28,205 nucleotides of DNA from Chlorokybus atmophyticus (taxonomy: Eukaryota > Streptophyta > Chlorokybophyceae > Chlorokybales > Chlorokybaceae). Shown piece by piece: positions 18,290 through 27,299 of the stretch. The stretch spans positions 1 through 28,205 of the forward strand of contig RHPI01001960.1 of NCBI GenBank assembly GCA_009103225.1, written 5' to 3'. Every line of letters starts with the position of its first letter. Positions within the stretch are counted from its first letter, which is position 1. The notes beneath the pieces were generated by a model. It did not search any database and was not told the origin of the DNA. It worked only from the letters and a program-made list of their open reading frames with translations. Both the position numbers and the translations under genes were made by a program.

Positions 18290-21260
18290 TCAATGTCGAT
18301 GTTGATTGATGAAAAAGTTCTCAACTCCGTCCTCAGCACTGAAATCGGGCACAATGTGCGCTACCCTCTCTATGCACCCTAGAGCTACAACATCGTACCA
18401 ATCAGCTCCCTGCCTCTGTGCCCACTTGAGTCGTCTCTGACCCAGGTGCGGCACAACCCTCCCGAACTCCACATACCAGCGCACAAGTGCACACATGTGC
18501 CACTCGCGCCGTGTGTTTGCCATCAGAAAGAGCAAGCGCACTTGTCCATACCACTTCACATCGTTCCCGTTCCCGGCATCAACTCCGCGCACAACCACAT
18601 CGTCGAAAACCGGGTTGTAGTAGCTGCAAAAATTGGCGCGAAGCATGGAGCAGCCACTCCGTCCTCGACTAGCGGCTGCAGCTGTAGGAGAAAGTCGCAC
18701 TGAGTTGTACACATAGACCTGCTCAACACACAACATCAACATTGTAAAGCGTTTCCACACAGTAGAGATAGCGTGCACATATGTATGCACATGCACGCGC
18801 AGCCGCATGCGCACGCGCACATGCAAAAAGTCATGTATGCAAGAACCGCCACACCCACGAACAGCCACATGTGCATGTGCCAGCCAATCCCAATTACTTG
18901 TTTCATTTACATCTGCTAGTACCTTATCACCAAGAATGCATGGAAGATTGTCCCATAGTGCAGCATCTCCTCTCACGCCTCGACGGCCTTCAAGTTCCAG
19001 CAGATACCTTCTTGCTGCGAGTGGTAGATGCACGAGCTCGGGCTGCTCTTGTAAGCGTTTGATTGAAGCAACATCCGCTGGCTGCCCCTCTCTAAGCCCT
19101 TGCAAGTCGAGGACTTTGCGGCGGCTACTAATGGCATGGTCCCCTAGACCATCCGGCTGCAACACAACAAGAGCACAATGCATGCTTAGTTCACGCTGAG
19201 AGTGTACTAGTAGTCTAGACACGAGGTCATACGACAGATTGCACAAGTACCGTTTGTATGTGACGTGCTTTGTTTCGTTGCTTAGGATGTTCATGCCTTG
19301 GTCGGCTCACTGCATTCCAACTGCGTCTTACATCTCCGAGCGCCGAGCCTAAGCTTTGACGATGGACAACACGCCGGACCATCTGCGCGCATTGGAGAGC
19401 GTCTGTTAGTGTCAACATCAAAGCTATCATCATGTGTGACTCAACTGCACATACACGCACTCACGCGCATTGTTGCACACCGTGTGCACAAGGCATCGTG
19501 GGCTCGTGGACGCATGTGCATGCGGGTGCCACCCGCATGCACATGCGTCCACGAGCAGTAGAGATAATGAGAGAGTGCAGCGCAGACAGTAGAGCACCAA
19601 AAAAATGAACCTAGCAGCAACATACAGCGCATACACATGCTCTCGCGCACCAAGTTGAAATGCAACGTGTGTTGTACCTGCTGCATGACTGTACGCGCAT
19701 GCTTGTTTGTTGCAGAGTACGGCTTGTGTGCCACATTCTTGTGATCTTCTTCCCAACTCTGAGCGTCGTACTCATCCAAAGGCCCCAACCGCTTGATGCA
19801 CTGCTCGTAATGCTTGAGTGCATGGTACTTCACAGTGTTCCAGTTCGACAACTGGTATGGGCCAAGACGTTCTTTCGCCAGCTGGTCGAATCTGCATTCA
19901 GATGTTTAAATACGCATGCATGAGTAAATGCAAGTCAGATTACAAGCTCATACAAGCTAGTACTAATGGCTTTTGTGTATACAACCGTGACCTTATGTGC
20001 AACAAGCGCTGTGACAACACTTGGTGCGAAGCATATGAACAGACTGCAAGCAAAGCTATGACTTATGGTATATAGCAAATTAAACTTACTTTGCTCTTGC
20101 TTGTGCCAGCTTTGCGAGCGTCAAGTCTGTGTGCGGACCAGCGTGCACACCCTTTCGATTGGCAATCATGTAGAACTCGCTGAAGGCAACAAAGAGTGGA
20201 GTGACCTCATCCACCAAGTTGTCACCATGCGATACCAGAACTGCCATGTAGGTTGCGTAAGGCATCACCTGTAACAATGCACAGGCTTGAGATTGTGGCA
20301 ACATCTTTCAAATGAGTATGCATGCCAACTAGCTGTCATGGAAGTTTGGCACACCTGCATGGTTGCTGCGTGCTCATTGGCGGTGACCGCAACGTCGGTT
20401 GTGAGATAACCAAAAGGAATGCGCAGAGCTGGACACTTCATTACGTCCAGCCTTGCTTCAATGGTGCGGATGGAGTCACCTGTGGGATCTGTGTGTACAT
20501 GTCACTTAATGGTGCATGCTAATGTTTATTGTGACAGAAGTTGATCGACAAGCAACCTTTAAGGAGAAGCTAGACTACAGCTACCTTTATCTTTGAGGTA
20601 CTCAACAAGTAATGTGGTTAGGTCTTTGTACACGCCTAGCACTGCTTGATGCATCCTTTCCAAAGTGATAGCTAGATGAGCATTACCAATGGGCAGGTTT
20701 TCGAATGCAGGTCCCACAATGAGCACTGCTAACAAAAAGTAATTTGTCAGTACATCATCTATGATCAGAACTGTTGCAATAGGCACAACACAAGCTTGCG
20801 CATCTTCACCACTTGGCTGTATGACACTTTTGACAACATCGCCTGTATGTTGCATAAAGGTTGACCAGACTGCATGGCACCAACAGCCATTGCCCATGTG
20901 TGCTTCATTGCCTCAATTGTGCGCTCCTCATGTACACTTGACAAGTCGCTCAACTCTTCTCTCGGACACATACACCAATGGCATGGATAGTTGCAGCCAT
21001 TGGTGTCCTTGTGACAAAGGAGCTTGCAGCCTTCGGGCCAGTCCGTAATCCAGGATGCGAGGAAGGGATACACGAGCTGCCTTTCGCCGTTAGCATTGAC
21101 CAAGACTTCACCGCTGCAACTCATCACATGCTTATCAACATAACGTTCAAGCAGGCCTGCAATGCAACACGTCTCATCGCAAGACTAGCTGCAAGTGCGC
21201 GCGCGCGCATACGCGCACACGCACGCGCACGCGCATGCGCACTTGCTGCTACTAGTAGTC

Positions 21261-21339
<79 letters not shown>

Positions 21340-22963
21340 NAGCTGCAAGTGCGCGCGCGCGCATACGCACACGCGCATGCGCACTTGCTGCTACTAGTAG
21401 TCTTGCAGAGAGAGAGAGAGAGAGAGAGGACTTACTTGGCCATTGCTTTAATGGGGCCGAGGACAATTTCAAGACAACGATGCAAAAGATCCAGTTTGGC
21501 CCACTTGAATTGTCTGGATTTTCTGCCAAGACCTCGCTTGGGGAGAGGCCGCAAGGTAGGCAAATAACCAACCAGCCATTTGGCGTCTTTATTTCTAAAG
21601 CGCTTTGCGATATTGAACAAGCTGACTGAAATTGGCCAGCAAGATTGTCCTTTCTGATTAACGGGAGTACTATCGCTGAAAAAAACGAGCATTGCACATG
21701 TGGCACCCTCTGGAAGCAATGCCTGTTACAAGCCACATCAGCAACCACACGGATACAACTGTGGCCTTTCACATAACGACATGTAAGCAATACCAACAAC
21801 ATACACCACATATGTACACGAGCACAATCAGCTAGCAGTACCTGAACATCGTTCCATGATATGCAGGTGTCTGGGCTTGCATAAATGCGACCTTCGCCGG
21901 CAGTCAGCACCTTTGAATACAGCACGAAGTCCACCTGGAAGCGATTGTCACACCACATCTCAGCAAGCACTTCACCCATGTTGCGGTGGGTGAAGTAGAC
22001 ATCTTGTCCATACTCTGTCCGCGTTAGGTTGGTCCTCACCCAACCCTGTCACATTATGCAAACCAACTTAGACGTACTCCCGTGCACACGTGTAAGTGCA
22101 CGCATGCGTGCGTACGCGTGTGCATGCGTATGCGAGCACGCGCGTGTATGTATGCGTGCGTGGGTTCTATGTGCATGCGTGCCTGCGCATGCATATGCGT
22201 GGGAGCGTGTGCATATGATGGTGTGCATGCTTGCCCGCATGCCATTGCATTTAAGGTGAGGGGGACATACGCATGCGTGCAATGCATGTGTTAAAATGTC
22301 CACAAGTGACCTCACGAAGACCAAGAAGAATATGTCACCTGTTGTACTTGCGCCTCAGCGAAAGCTTTACAATTTTGCGCGGTGCGAACTAGCAGTTGCT
22401 CAGGGTGGAAGGACGGATGCCGAAGCAGTCGCAATAATCTATTGATGTCTGCATCTGATTGCCCTCGCCCTCCTCGACTTTCAAAGCAAAACCTCACAAA
22501 CTCTGCAGTCACAGCAAAAGGTCCTAGTTGCTGCCTAAGTTGTTGCTGCCGAGCTGCCTCCTGATCCGCGTCGCGGTCTTGTGTAGTTGCGAGATGCAAA
22601 GCATCATCAATGCCTTGGAATGTCCAGATGGGTGCATCTGGTAGGTTGACATCGCCAGACGGGTTGGCTGCAGGAGGTGAGCGCGGACTTTGACTGTTAC
22701 TGTGGACTTGGTGTGTTGCATGATGGTTGCTTGGGTCTTGCGGCATCCAGTCAGCTGCTCTATCAACTTGCTCATCTAGAACTCTCTCCACATGTTGAGT
22801 AATTGACACAGGCAGTTGTGCGTGTAGACGGTCAAGATCCAGGTCGTCGGCGATATCGGTAGCAGCTCGCACGCGACAACGCGCGCTGAAGTTGACATGT
22901 GCAGCTCTTGCGCAATGCGTCGTAAAACTCTCGGCCACATGCATTGCATGCAAACCCAGCCAT
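18290..22963 (-). CDS. Plavaka-type (CACTA-related) transposase, 11-exon gene
   Basis: Exons read by eye: 22963-22339, 22045-21842, 21722-21436, 21156-~20829, ~20728-20585, 20479-20355, 20268-20090, 19891-19678, 19382-19332, 19156-18923, 18718-18290 (stop). Phases agree at all but two junctions. Ordered motifs fit Plavaka transposases: C2H2-like FACNACGREF; FTHRNMGEVLAEMW; LPEGATCAMLVFFSDSTPV with WPISVSLFNI (probable first catalytic Asp); YPFLASWITDWPEGCKLLC with CNYPCHWCMC; LERMHQAVLGVYKDL; SNWNTVKYHALKHYEQC and SWEEDHKN (probable acidic third residue); C-terminal VRLLFLM..ERVAHIVPDF..FFINQ. About 940 residues. Defects: a probable one-base frameshift in exon 1 (22924-22927) and unresolved junctions between exons 3/4 and 4/5. 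It probably acts in the nucleus, cutting and joining transposon ends. Alternative: another CACTA-related (CMC/KDZ) branch. Confidence 0.75.
18775..18845. repeat. Alternating purine-pyrimidine tract in an intron
   Basis: ATATGTATGCACATGCACGC and following CGCATGCGCACGCGCACATG lie in the intron between 18922 and 18719. Potential Z-DNA-forming sequence; no coding character. Confidence 0.7.
19502..19556. repeat. Perfect 55-bp inverted repeat (27-bp arms, 1-base centre)
   Basis: The arm GCTCGTGGACGCATGTGCAT.. (19502-19528) is followed by one C and then its exact reverse complement (19530-19556). It lies in the intron between exons at 19678 and 19382 of the Plavaka-like gene. Short loops of this kind are usually unstable, so perfect preservation suggests recent origin or selection. 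Confidence 0.92.
20830..21156 (-). other. Exon 4 of the Plavaka-like gene: second acidic motif and Cys cluster
   Basis: Listed separately because its ends are uncertain. Acceptor TTGCAG at 21157. It reads LLERYVDKHVMSC, then VYPFLASWITDWPEG, KLLCHKD, CNYPCHWCMC and HEERTIEAMK, matching the Plavaka block that combines an Asp-Pro-Glu motif with a zinc-type Cys cluster. The acceptor implies an incoming phase of 1, while the only good donor of exon 3 (GTAAGT at 21435) leaves phase 2. Either a small exon is missed or there is a frame lesion. Confidence 0.6.
21185..21430. repeat. Tandem duplication: inverted GCAAGTGCGC repeat plus (GA)n
   Basis: Two copies of a module sit in the intron after exon 3. 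Each starts AGCTGCAAGTGCGCGCGCGC, runs through CGCATGCGCACTTGC (arms GCAAGTGCGC / GCGCACTTGC), continues GCTACTAGTAGTCTTGCAGA and then a GA repeat. The first GA run is long (about 21264-21339) and is broken by a single N at 21340; the second is short (about 21411-21429). The N marks an assembly uncertainty, so copy number and length are unreliable. Confidence 0.85.
22085..22295. repeat. Long GCATGCGTGTG alternating purine-pyrimidine tract
   Basis: About 200 bp of ACGCATGCGTGCGTACGCGT type sequence fills the intron between exons 1 and 2 of the Plavaka-like gene. It opens many spurious Cys/Arg/His-rich frames on both strands. Confidence 0.85.
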
Positions 22964-23150
22964 ATGTGCCTGCGTAAGCACGTCAAGCGATTAGATACAC
23001 ATACACCATTTCCCATAAACATGCACTGGTGCATTCCAACATGTATAGCCTACTGTGGTCACTGATTTGCTAAATTCTCCACACTCAGATGCTAGCAAGG
23101 CATGCGCAACAGTTGGTCATAAGGCAATGAGGCCCTGCATGCGGAAGTCT

Positions 23151-23221
23151 ATGTCAGTCTACTGTTCACTTCACCTCATGAACGGTGGATTCATGAGGTG
23201 CACTGAACAGTAGGCTGACAT
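23151..23221. repeat. Near-perfect hairpin with 32-bp arms and 7-base loop
   Basis: Arm 23151-23182 (ATGTCAGTCTACTGTTCACT..) pairs with 23190-23221 across the loop CGGTGGA. 29 of 32 positions are complementary; one of the three mismatches is a G:U-type pair on the + strand transcript. It stands alone in the intergenic region upstream of the Plavaka-like start (22963). Confidence 0.85.
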
Positions 23222-23700
23222 GCACTAACATAAATAACATAACATAAACTCAGATTATAGCTCATAAAGAGATTAAACCAATGAACGGTAAACTTGTTCT
23301 CTCAAGCTACCGAGAGAAAGGCTTAGACCTTAGCCTATTCTCTTGGCAGCATAGACTGAGATCTCAAGTTCTCTAGGATTACATCCCCAGTTCCTGTGTA
23401 GTGTCAACTATGTACGTTACGCAACCTGGCAATTTGGCCATATTTACCGGTACCAGGCAACCACATAATGTGCTTTACTCCGTCGCAATAGACTAGTTTA
23501 ACGCATGCAGAATTGAAGTCCCTTGCAACTTGGCAGTGTTTACCGCTACCACACAGCGCATGCACATGCACATGCACTTTAGTCATGCGCTTACTACACG
23601 TTCTTTGACCAGGCGCAACCAAGATCCAGCCTCCTGGCAGCCTCTTGGCTGCCCTCCTTCCTGCCGCCGCCGCTGCCGCCTGCGCCCGGCTGTACGTAGG
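23222..23700. other. Intergenic region upstream of the divergent genes
   Basis: No supportable gene. It contains a GC-rich patch around 23625-23690 (CCGCCGCCGCTGCCGCC) and lies between the - strand transposase start and the + strand gene, so it would hold divergent promoters. No clear TATA pair is assignable. The - strand frame 23583-24029 looks like a shadow of GC-rich sequence. Confidence 0.4.
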
Positions 23701-23727
23701 CTGCTATAATTAGGGTTTGATTGCAGG

Positions 23728-23840
23728 GCATTGAGTCCGCATGTAGGTTCCACCGTGAGCACGCAGAGCGGTAGCGCCCTTAGCGACAAGCCGGTGCTGG
23801 CGGCGGTCTTTGGCGGCAAGGAGGCAAGGTGGAAAGGTGC
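23728..23840 (+). CDS. Possible 5' exon of the divergent + strand gene
   Basis: A plausible acceptor, TTTGATTGCAG, ends near 23727. The open frame then reads SPHVGSTVSTQSGSALSDKP and VLAAVFGGKEARWKG, with candidate donors at AAGGTGG or AAAGGTGCG near 23830-23842. Composition (Ser/Thr/Ala) resembles the next exons. There is no ATG in this frame at the start, so an earlier exon would be needed. Weak support. Confidence 0.3.
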
Positions 23841-24237
23841 GCCTTGGTTTGGCTTGCATAGACAGCCTGTGCGTTGGCTTGCATGCACAGTCTGTGCTTC
23901 TAAGCAACCATGAGTCACATCAAGCCCAAGGTCAACAAGCTGCCCCAGGCTGTTTGAAACTGAGTTGCCTAGCAGCGTGCTGTAGCAGGGATCTGTAGCA
24001 CAAGCAGTCTTCATCATATGCTCCGGCATTTACTGATTGTTATGTGCATTGCATGCACTCACTCGTTTTTGTGTCGTATGCTCAGCCCTGTTACATGCAT
24101 TGCATTTGAAAATCAGTTCTTCTGTGTGCAGTATGCTCAGTACTGTAAAGTGATAGCAAATGCCTGTTGCTTAGCATTGCAACATGGAGGTAGCTAGCAC
24201 GTGTACGTATAGGTGCCAGGAAGTTTTGCTGTAGTAC

Positions 24238-26631
24238 ATGTTGCAGGCAGGGGACGCTGGCTTAACCTCCAAACCTCAGTTAACTAGTAGGCAAGCTGAG
24301 GAAGCTGAGGACGCTGGCATGGCCTCCCAATCTCAGCGTCCGACCAGAAAGCAAGCACAGCAGGCGATAGCCAACCTGACGCAGCAGCTTGCCAGTCGAA
24401 AACGCAAGGCACCGAATGACAAGGAGGTAAGCAGCAGTTCAACACGCTTGCACACATGATGTCTTGCTGCGCTGGTTGTATTCAGTGCGTTATATGCACA
24501 AGACAGTTGATTACAGCTGTAACGTGGTGCTGCGAGAGCTGCCAAGTTTGCGGCTGCACTCTCAGTTGGCTTCAAGCCAGTCCATTGTGCACCTGCGCTT
24601 GACTGCAAGCTGCAATGTTTGCAAGTTGCCAAGCTTACAGTTGATGCTAGTTCTATAGAACTATCGGCTAACTTACTACCTGCAGGCTACCCAAGCAGTG
24701 ACTCAACCAAAGCAAGCTCCATCAGCACTGATCGAGGCTTCACCCTTGCCTGCAACAACCACCACAACAGCGTCGGCCCGACGCACGGCACCAGCCAAGT
24801 CTACCAGCCAACTACGACGTATAGGTACACAAGCAGCCATACCAGTACTAGTAGTTGATCGGAGCACTCTCACCAATGCATTTCCTAGTAGGCTAACAGC
24901 TGCTGCTATTTGCAACCTTGCAACATTGAATCTCACATTGCTCTACAGGTCTAGTGCTGTAACGTATGAGTTGCATGACACTGCGGTTGTGCCGTGGGCA
25001 GTTAGCGATGACGAAGACGATGACATGGATGAGGAGAGGAACGCCCACAATGACTTGGACGATGAACTTGATGATGACGACGACAACATTAATCACGATG
25101 ATGTTGCCGGTCATCCTCCGGCAAGCAACGCACGCGCCTTTCTTGATGACATAGCTCAAGGTGCGGTTGACATGAACATAGTCTATGGCGCTCGGCGCAT
25201 GTCACACTATCAGTAGTAATTGCTTGATAACGTGCGCTTGCAGTTGGTGGCAACCAACTGCCTGTGGCTGCGCGTCAACGCGCGCAAAGCACTAGACCGC
25301 CACAAGTGACCAGCGAGGTGCTGCTTCCAGCGCACACCCACATCAGGCCCATCGCCGCTCAGATTACAGCGGCGCGCGATCAAGCGCAACTTCATAGCAG
25401 TGCACGCCGTGACGTTGCAGCACGCGTGCCTACTAGTGGTGCAACCGAGCAGCGTAGCGCGCGATCTGCGTCGAGCTTGGATGTACTCAAGGACTACCTC
25501 AATACGGCAGGCAGCAATGAAATCCGCAAAGCTTTCGAGTACTTCTACCAGCTGCCTATGCTCTACAACGGTAAACCCACAGCCGCGCGGCTTGCACAGC
25601 TTGCGGCATTGAAGAAAGGTAAGGGCATGTACGCGTGTATGTCTTGAACTCAACTCGTTGACGTGCAAGGTTGCATTCAATGTTTGGAACTTTACAGATA
25701 GCGCATACCGCCGCCATGGACGCTTAGAATGGGGTGACGAGCGGTTCGGACGTTTGCTGCAAAAAGTTTGGTGCTCGCAGCGAGGAGCAGGTACGCGGTG
25801 CAGAGCTTCACATTCTGTTGCAGTTTTAGAATCTACGACCTTCATGTGGTAGGTGATGTACATTAACTAATATATCGCACAAAGGTCCAGCTGACATGTG
25901 GAGCTGGCGCTGGACCTTTTCAACTCTGATGTTTGCAACCTTCACTCTACATGAAAGTCCAACGCCAGCTGCACAATGTGGAGCTGGCGCTGGACCTTTC
26001 CAGCTCTGATGCTTGCAACCTTCACATCATTTCAAGGTCAAGCGCCAGCTCCACATGTGCAGCTGGCGTTGGACCTTTTCAGCTCTACTGTTTGTGTTTA
26101 CATGAAGGTCCAGCGCCAGCTCCACATGTGGTCTCCCCAGGTTGGCGCTGGACCTTTTCAGCTCCGTTGTTTGCCACTTTCATTCGTGCCACTTTCATGC
26201 AATCCAATATCTGCCCTTAGGTGATGTGGAGCTGGCGCTGGACAGCGAGGAAAGAGGAAAGCGAGGCGACGCCGTTGCGCGTAGCTGTCACAAAGGAGCA
26301 GCTGGCTTTCACAGTCGCTGTGGTAAGTACGTGATGCATGCTTGATTGAAACAAGGTTAGCAAAGGAGTCACAACACTTTGTAGGTGCGATTGCTCGCGT
26401 GCGAATGAACTTCATGCACTCATGCTTCTTGCACAGGTGCTTCAGTTCCTTGTCAATCAAACCATTCAAGACAAAAAAGACCCTGTTGCCTACTTCAACA
26501 AGGTTGTCCAGTATGTTAACAACACCCACATGGACACGCTTGAGATCGTTAACGCGCCGGCACTGCCTACTGTTGAAGGCCTGCCGGGAGGGGAAGGCGA
26601 TCTTGAAGACGCGGAAGACTTCACCATTTGA
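24238..26631 (+). CDS. Spliced multi-exon gene encoding an acidic protein of unknown function
   Basis: Exons: 24238 (or 24247)-24426, 24686-~25213, 25244-25618, 25698-25790, 26246-26322, 26437-26631 (TGA). The last four exons join in agreeing phases (1, 1, 0) at GT-AG sites, which is strong evidence of a real gene. The joints at 24824-24949 and 25213-25244 are unresolved; 24686-25213 is open throughout. The N-terminus is Gln/Arg-rich (RPTRKQAQQAIANLTQQLAS), then an Asp/Glu run (DDEDDDMDEE, about 25008-25085), then LDVLKDYLNTAGSNEIRKAF and EWGDERFGRLLQKVW. The end is VLQFLVNQTIQDKK then PGGEGDLEDAEDFTI. I recognise no family. Head-to-head position with the transposase suggests an accessory protein (compare the two-protein En/Spm system), but that is inference. 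Confidence 0.6.
25881..26244. repeat. Tandem palindromic repeat in an intron (AGCTGGCGCTGGACC units)
   Basis: Four units, each a palindrome of GGTCCAGCGCCAGCTCCACA.. facing GAGCTGGCGCTGGACC, at about 25881-25920, 25953-26000, 26034-26080 and 26105-26158. Period is about 75 bp, with spacers sharing TGATG.TTGCAACCTTCAC. A half unit (26226-26244) runs into the acceptor GGACAG of the exon at 26246. The array occupies most of the 455-bp intron. Confidence 0.88.
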
Positions 26632-27299
26632 GTGGTAGTTGTGCTTGCATGCAGTAGCAGTTGATTGTGTTAGCTTGTGTCGTACGGCAGAACGGCACAA
26701 CCCTTGTAAAACCCCACAAGGGCACACCTGCAGAGTTCTACTAGCGTTGTGTCCTAGTAGACCAGTGTGGACTTGAACTTCCAGCGCTCACATTGAGCGC
26801 GACATGTATTGTAACCACAATGTTCTTGATTGGCACTTTGCATTCACATTGAACAGGTACTTATTCACTATGACTGCAACGTGCATTCTACATCATGTCA
26901 ACGACCGTTGATGTTAGGTTAAGTGATGCTGCAACAACACAGCATCAATGCGACTGCTATGTGCATTCTACAGCATGTCAACGACCATCAAGTCAACGTC
27001 AAGTGATGCTGCAACAACACAACATCAACGCTTGGCACAAGGGGTTGTGTTGATAACACATGCATGTTGCATCAGCGTTAGAAGTATATGACATGTGCAT
27101 GCATCAACATCTGTTTTGTTCAATGTTGCACAACACCAACCTTGCATGCAATCAGTGTCAAAGCAATCGTCGTCAAGGCGATAGCAATTGCATGCGTGTG
27201 TGACATGTTAACAACTGGCATTGTACAATGAGCATTCAACCAATGCCACTTCAGCAATCTTTGTTACTTCAATACAAAGTAACGTGAGGCAATGCTAAT
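26632..27299. other. Gene-free spacer with an 80-bp tandem duplication
   Basis: No supportable gene. At 26871-27029 an 80-bp unit is present twice: CGACTGC..GTGCATTCTACA.CATGTCAACGACC, ending AAGTGATGCTGCAACAACAC. The copies differ mainly in the middle. The rest is rich in GTTGATG / CAACATC words like 17621-18289. Confidence 0.7.

Noticed and set aside
18446-19199. + strand ORFs opposite the Plavaka-like C-terminal exons
   Set aside because: They are complementary-strand shadows; the - strand has matching splice phases and motifs.
21124-21629. ORFs made of Arg-Glu or Ser-Leu repeats
   Set aside because: They are artefacts of the (GA)n microsatellite and cross an N base.
22029-22324. Cys/His/Arg-rich ORFs in the alternating GCATGCGTG tract
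   Set aside because: Repeat translation inside an intron of the Plavaka-like gene.
23583-24029. 148-codon - strand ORF
   Set aside because: No motif, GC-rich low-complexity start region and no matching splice partners upstream of the transposase gene.
25881-26158. CRISPR-like array of palindromic repeats
   Set aside because: A eukaryotic intron context, spacers that are themselves repeated, and no cas genes rule out a CRISPR array.
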